From Prasinococcaceae sp. CCMP 1430 (taxonomy: Eukaryota; Prasinodermophyta; Palmophyllophyceae; Prasinococcales; Prasinococcaceae): a stretch of DNA of 19,149 nucleotides. The stretch spans positions 1,139,450 to 1,158,598 of the forward strand of contig RQSC01000028.1 of the NCBI GenBank assembly GCA_013416795.1. The letters run 5' to 3'. Position numbers and translations under genes: made by a program. Positions 16,648 to 19,149 of the stretch are shown here, in pieces. The notes beneath the pieces are model-generated. The model did no database searches. It was not told the DNA's origin and worked only from the letters and a program-made list of their open reading frames with translations. Each line of letters begins with the position of its first letter. Position 1 is the first letter of the stretch.

Positions 16648-17593
16648 CTACCTGCGCTTGGGCTTGGGATCGAGCTTGGCCACCCCGGAGAGCACCGCCT
16701 GTGTCGCCGCGCGCAGACAAAGACGACCCGGCAAGTCCGGTCAGCGCTTCGTGTGTGCATTGCGATGTGCGCAGTGGCTGAAAAGCGCGATGCCAAAGCA
16801 CACGCGCGCGGGAGCAGCGCATGCAAAACGTCAGGCTGTTCGGGCGCGCTATTGGCTGTCCAGGACCGCCGGCATCGCCTCTTCGCACCTCGCCGATGCC
16901 ACCCATGTTAGGCGCCTCGAAGCTGTCGGCGTTCGCATGGATGGTCACAGCCCTCCCCACGGGCGATTGGTTGGCCTTGGAGAAGTCGAGGAGCGGGGCG
17001 GGGAGCAGAGCGGAGGCCGAACCGTCGGCTTCCACCGGCACGTTGCCGAGGTCCCCGACGTGGCACCAAAACAGAATGCCCGTCGTACCTCCGACACGTG
17101 CCATCGACGCGCCCTGGCTGCCGAAGGTTTTCGTCGCGCCTGGCGCGCCGTGCGGAACGCGCTCGGGGTTGTATGACTCCGATTCGGGATCGCCATTCTC
17201 GTGCATCTGCACGCCGTGCTCGCCAGCGGGCAGCGCGCCCTCGTCGAGCTCGATCTGCAGGTCCACTCGCAGGCGCCCGTACTCGCTCTTCATCTCCACG
17301 AAGCGCAGCACGCCCACAGGGTCGCCCCCTCCAGCGGGCGTCAGCGGCGCGCTCGCGCTCACTCCGGTGGGGTCATACTTGGTCTTGGTGGCGAGCGCCT
17401 GGGTAGACGCGGTGGCGGCGGCGTCTGCGCTCTGCGGCGCGGCCACAAGCGCAGCTCCCGCGGCTAGCACGGCGGTCGCGAGCGCGTCGCGCCGGCCAGA
17501 CGTAAGCTCGACGCGCTCGCTCGCCTTGGGGCCAGTCGCGTGTGCGTCAGACGCCGGCGCCGCACGGCACCCCGCGCACGTCGCGACCGCCAT
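16648..17593 (-). CDS. Cu/Zn superoxide dismutase-like protein, plastid lumen-targeted, copper site degraded
   Basis: Exons 16889-17593 and 16648-16698 give 251 aa. ATG 17593 is the first Met in frame. Residues 1-58 look like a plastid-to-lumen presequence: a Ser/Ala/basic start, twin arginines (GRRDALATAV, Arg34-Arg35), a hydrophobic core and an ADA|A cleavage site (56-58). The rest follows the Cu/Zn-SOD fold: GEHGVQMHENGD, SYNP, PHGAPG, CHVGDLGN, VGRAVTIHANAD, then after the intron AVLSGVAKLDP. Compared with human SOD1 numbering, His48, His71, His80, Asp83 and His120 are kept (here 131, 148, 178, 181, 219). However, His46 is Gln129, the bridging His63 is Tyr141, and Arg143 and both disulfide cysteines are absent. 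It is unlikely to dismutate superoxide normally; a metal-binding, structural or chaperone role is possible. It lies in tandem downstream of a RING-CH gene. Confidence 0.8.
16699..16888 (-). other. Intron of the SOD-like gene (190 bp)
   Basis: Donor GAG|GTGCGA at 16888, CTGAC (minus strand, 16744-16740), acceptor GACACAG|GCG at 16699, phase 0. Splicing supplies the last beta-strand of the SOD fold (VLSGVAKL) and a stop; without it the frame enters unrelated sequence. Confidence 0.8.
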
Positions 17594-17714
17594 CCTCGCG
17601 CGCTCCCAGCCCGTCCGCGCCCCCTGCGCACGCGCTGTGGGCCCACGCCGCAACGAGCCCGCCGGGGCACAACCTTATCCTACCCACAACCTTACATTAA
17701 CCCTAATACTAACC
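17594..17714 (-). promoter_or_regulatory. Short tandem intergenic gap between the RING-CH membrane gene and the SOD-like gene
   Basis: Only 121 bp separate the upstream stop from the SOD-like ATG, so the 3' end of one gene and the promoter of the next must overlap here. It contains the telomere-like stretch and a minus-strand TGTAA (17696-17692). Confidence 0.4.
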
Positions 17715-17719
17715 CTAAC
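17676..17719 (-). repeat. Degenerate telomere-like TTAGGG repeats
   Basis: On the minus strand TTAGGGTTAG is followed by TATTAGGGTTAATG and then by diverged GTAAGG/GTGGGTAGG/ATAAGG units. Two units are perfect TTAGGG. The first contains the stop codon of the upstream RING-CH gene. Confidence 0.65.
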
Positions 17720-19149
17720 GCACGCGATAGCCTCTCGCGGTGTCGACTTGGACGCTGCCGTAGCCTCTGGCGCGCTCGAGCCGGTCTTGAGCCCAGTGGT
17801 ATGCGCGCGTGAGGCCGCGGCGCAGGTCTGCGCGTGTCTCGGCGCACCACTCGCGGGCGTCGCTGGCGAGCGCGCGGGCGACGTCGCCCATGAGGGCCAG
17901 GACGCTGTCGTCTTCCTCGTACGAGATGCCGTAGAGATCACCGTCTGCGTGGCGGACGCGATCGGGGTCCAGCAACGTCTCGCCCCAGCGCACGAGCGCG
18001 CTGCGCGTCGCCCGGACAGCCGCGTCCTTGTACTGCAGCCAGAGCACGACAAGGCCAACAAGCACGCCAACGCGCCAGAAGCGAGCTCCTTGCGATTGCG
18101 TGACGGCGCCTACGACCAAAGCGCAGTGCACGAGCGAGCCCGCGCCGCCCCCGGCGTGTACCTCGCGCCGAATGCGCGCGTACGCGGCGTGCACGAAAGC
18201 GGCTGCGCCAACTGCACAAAGGCATCGCGGCCGGCAGGGCATATCCGTGTGTCAGCTCAGGCGCAGGCGGCACCGTAGCGACGAGCGCGCGCCAGCACAG
18301 CCACCTGCTGCCAGCACACGCACCGTGCCACGCGCCGCCCACCACTTTGTCGAGGAAGTACGCGTACATGCGCAGGAAGAGGCAGCCGAGGTTGTGGGCG
18401 AAGGTGCGACTTCCTGGGTACGTGTAGCATGCCCTGGCCTCCACCCGCCAATGCGGTTGCCAGCGCACGAGGTTGTAGAAGGGACGGGCAGCGTCGTAGT
18501 CGCGATAGAGAAATGGGGACACAACCGCGGCAAGGCCAACAGCGGTCACGACGAAGACCCACGCTGCCACCGGTGGAAGCCAAGGCAGAGACAAGTAAGC
18601 AGCGAGCCGCGTGCGGCGCACGGCGTAGCGGTGGCCGCACGCCGAACAGCGCTCCATTTCTCGCGCGTCATTCGCACGCGCGCGCCAGCTGTTGAGGCAC
18701 GCGGCGTGCACGTAGCCCATGGAGCCAGCGCACTTGCACGGGGAAATAAGGCGACCTGCCTCCGTCCCGCAAAAGCAGATGCGGCACACGGGCGCATTGG
18801 CGTCGGTATCCGAGTCCGAGCCCGCTTCGGCAGCAGCGGGCGCGCTCTCGTCGAGGTGCGCACGCCCATCTTGTCGCCGTTCCCGCGCCTGTCCTCGCCA
18901 GCGCAAGCCGCCTTCGGACACGTGCGGCAATGTTGCACTGGCGGCGGTGCGTGCGCTGCTTGTGGCCTCCTCCTCAGCGGCCAGCTGTCCACTCCTGACA
19001 CTCGCGCCGATTTCGCTCTCGACGCCCTCGGCTCCGAGCGCGCTGCCCCACCCGACGTCCAGCACGCTGCCGACGTTGCTCGGCTGCGGCCGCTCGCTCG
19101 CCTCCGCCCGCGCTCCCCCCGCCGCGGCGACCGCTGCGCGCGCGGCGGC
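17715..19149 (-). CDS. Membrane RING-CH (MARCH-type) protein, 5' partial
   Basis: Exons 18324 to beyond 19149 and 17715-18211. The frame is open to the right edge and no ATG precedes the domain, so the start is outside the window. A low-complexity Ala/Ser/Glu-rich part ends in an acidic SDSDTDAN stretch, followed by a complete RING-CH domain (about 18786-18620): CRIC, CKC, HAAC, CSAC. Next comes a hydrophobic helix (PWLPPVAAWVFVVTAVGLAA, about 18585-18520). After the intron two more hydrophobic segments follow (VGAAAFVHAAYA and VGVLVGLVVLWLQY), then a cytosolic-type tail with charged helices. RING-CH proteins with membrane helices are E3 ubiquitin ligases that act on membrane proteins or in ER quality control. 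This layout agrees with that family, but I cannot assign an ortholog. It lies 121 bp upstream of the SOD-like gene in the same direction. Confidence 0.75.
18212..18323 (-). other. Intron of the membrane RING-CH gene (112 bp)
   Basis: Donor CACG|GTGCGT at 18323, CTGAC (minus strand, 18255-18251), acceptor TTTGTGCAG|TTG at 18212, phase 1. This is the donor that restores the downstream frame; the nearer GTGCCG donor would give the wrong phase. The join GGAWH-VGAAAFVH completes a hydrophobic segment. Confidence 0.7.

Noticed and set aside
15339-16826. 495-codon minus-strand frame across the CIR_N gene
   Set aside because: Ser/Ala/Arg-rich shadow of a gene with a recognisable domain on the plus strand; no domain of its own.
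17594-17653. Start of the SOD-like protein 20 codons upstream
   Set aside because: The first codon of that extension is TTG, not ATG. The first ATG (17593) gives a coherent plastid-lumen presequence.
17676-17719. True chromosome end or telomere
   Set aside because: Only two perfect TTAGGG units are present, and genes continue on both sides.
18262-18323. Intron donor GTGCCG nearer to the acceptor in the membrane RING-CH gene
   Set aside because: It would remove 62 bp and leave the wrong reading frame; the GTGCGT donor at 18323 removes 112 bp and restores the frame.

Overview
This window is GC-rich nuclear DNA from a compact, intron-poor eukaryote, most likely a unicellular alga. The evidence is spliceosomal introns (GT...AG with CTGAC branch-point-like motifs), purely eukaryotic proteins (NUP98-NUP96, RLP24, Dpy-30, CIR_N/LENG1-like, RING-CH), and a superoxide-dismutase-like protein with a twin-arginine, thylakoid-lumen-type presequence. 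I cannot fix the lineage from sequence alone. A haptophyte-like or green picoalgal genome would fit the GC content, gene density and short introns. No bacterial operon, transposon, rRNA, tRNA or CRISPR array was seen.

Layout, left to right: (1) the 5' end of a minus-strand secretory gene, cut by the left edge; (2) a plus-strand type I membrane protein with two WAP-type domains (658-1473), converging on (3) a minus-strand AlkB-type dioxygenase with an RGG-rich tail (1522 to about 3136); (4) a divergent gap, then a plus-strand Dpy-30 protein (3949-5219) converging on (5) minus-strand ribosome biogenesis factor RLP24 (5499-6038); (6) a divergent gap, then the large plus-strand NUP98-NUP96 precursor (6813-13300, three exons, 2015 aa) converging on (7) a minus-strand RING-CH protein fused to a UPF0301/AlgH-like region (13440-15138); (8) a divergent gap, then a plus-strand CIR_N/LENG1-like protein (15783-16505) converging on (9) a minus-strand lumenal SOD-like protein lacking two copper ligands (16648-17593); (10) in tandem upstream of that, a second minus-strand RING-CH protein with membrane segments (17715 to beyond the right edge).

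The genes do not form one pathway. The themes are nuclear and RNA housekeeping (nuclear pore, ribosome assembly, splicing-associated factor, chromatin or cilium adaptor, nucleic-acid demethylase) and ubiquitin ligation. The regular feature is the architecture: four consecutive convergent pairs separated by divergent gaps of about 0.4-0.8 kb. Seven introns could be placed with reading-frame support; all have GT...AG ends and a CTGAC motif 28-62 nt before the acceptor. The most unusual proteins are the RING-CH/UPF0301 fusion, the copper-site-defective SOD, the WAP membrane protein and the RGG-tailed AlkB.
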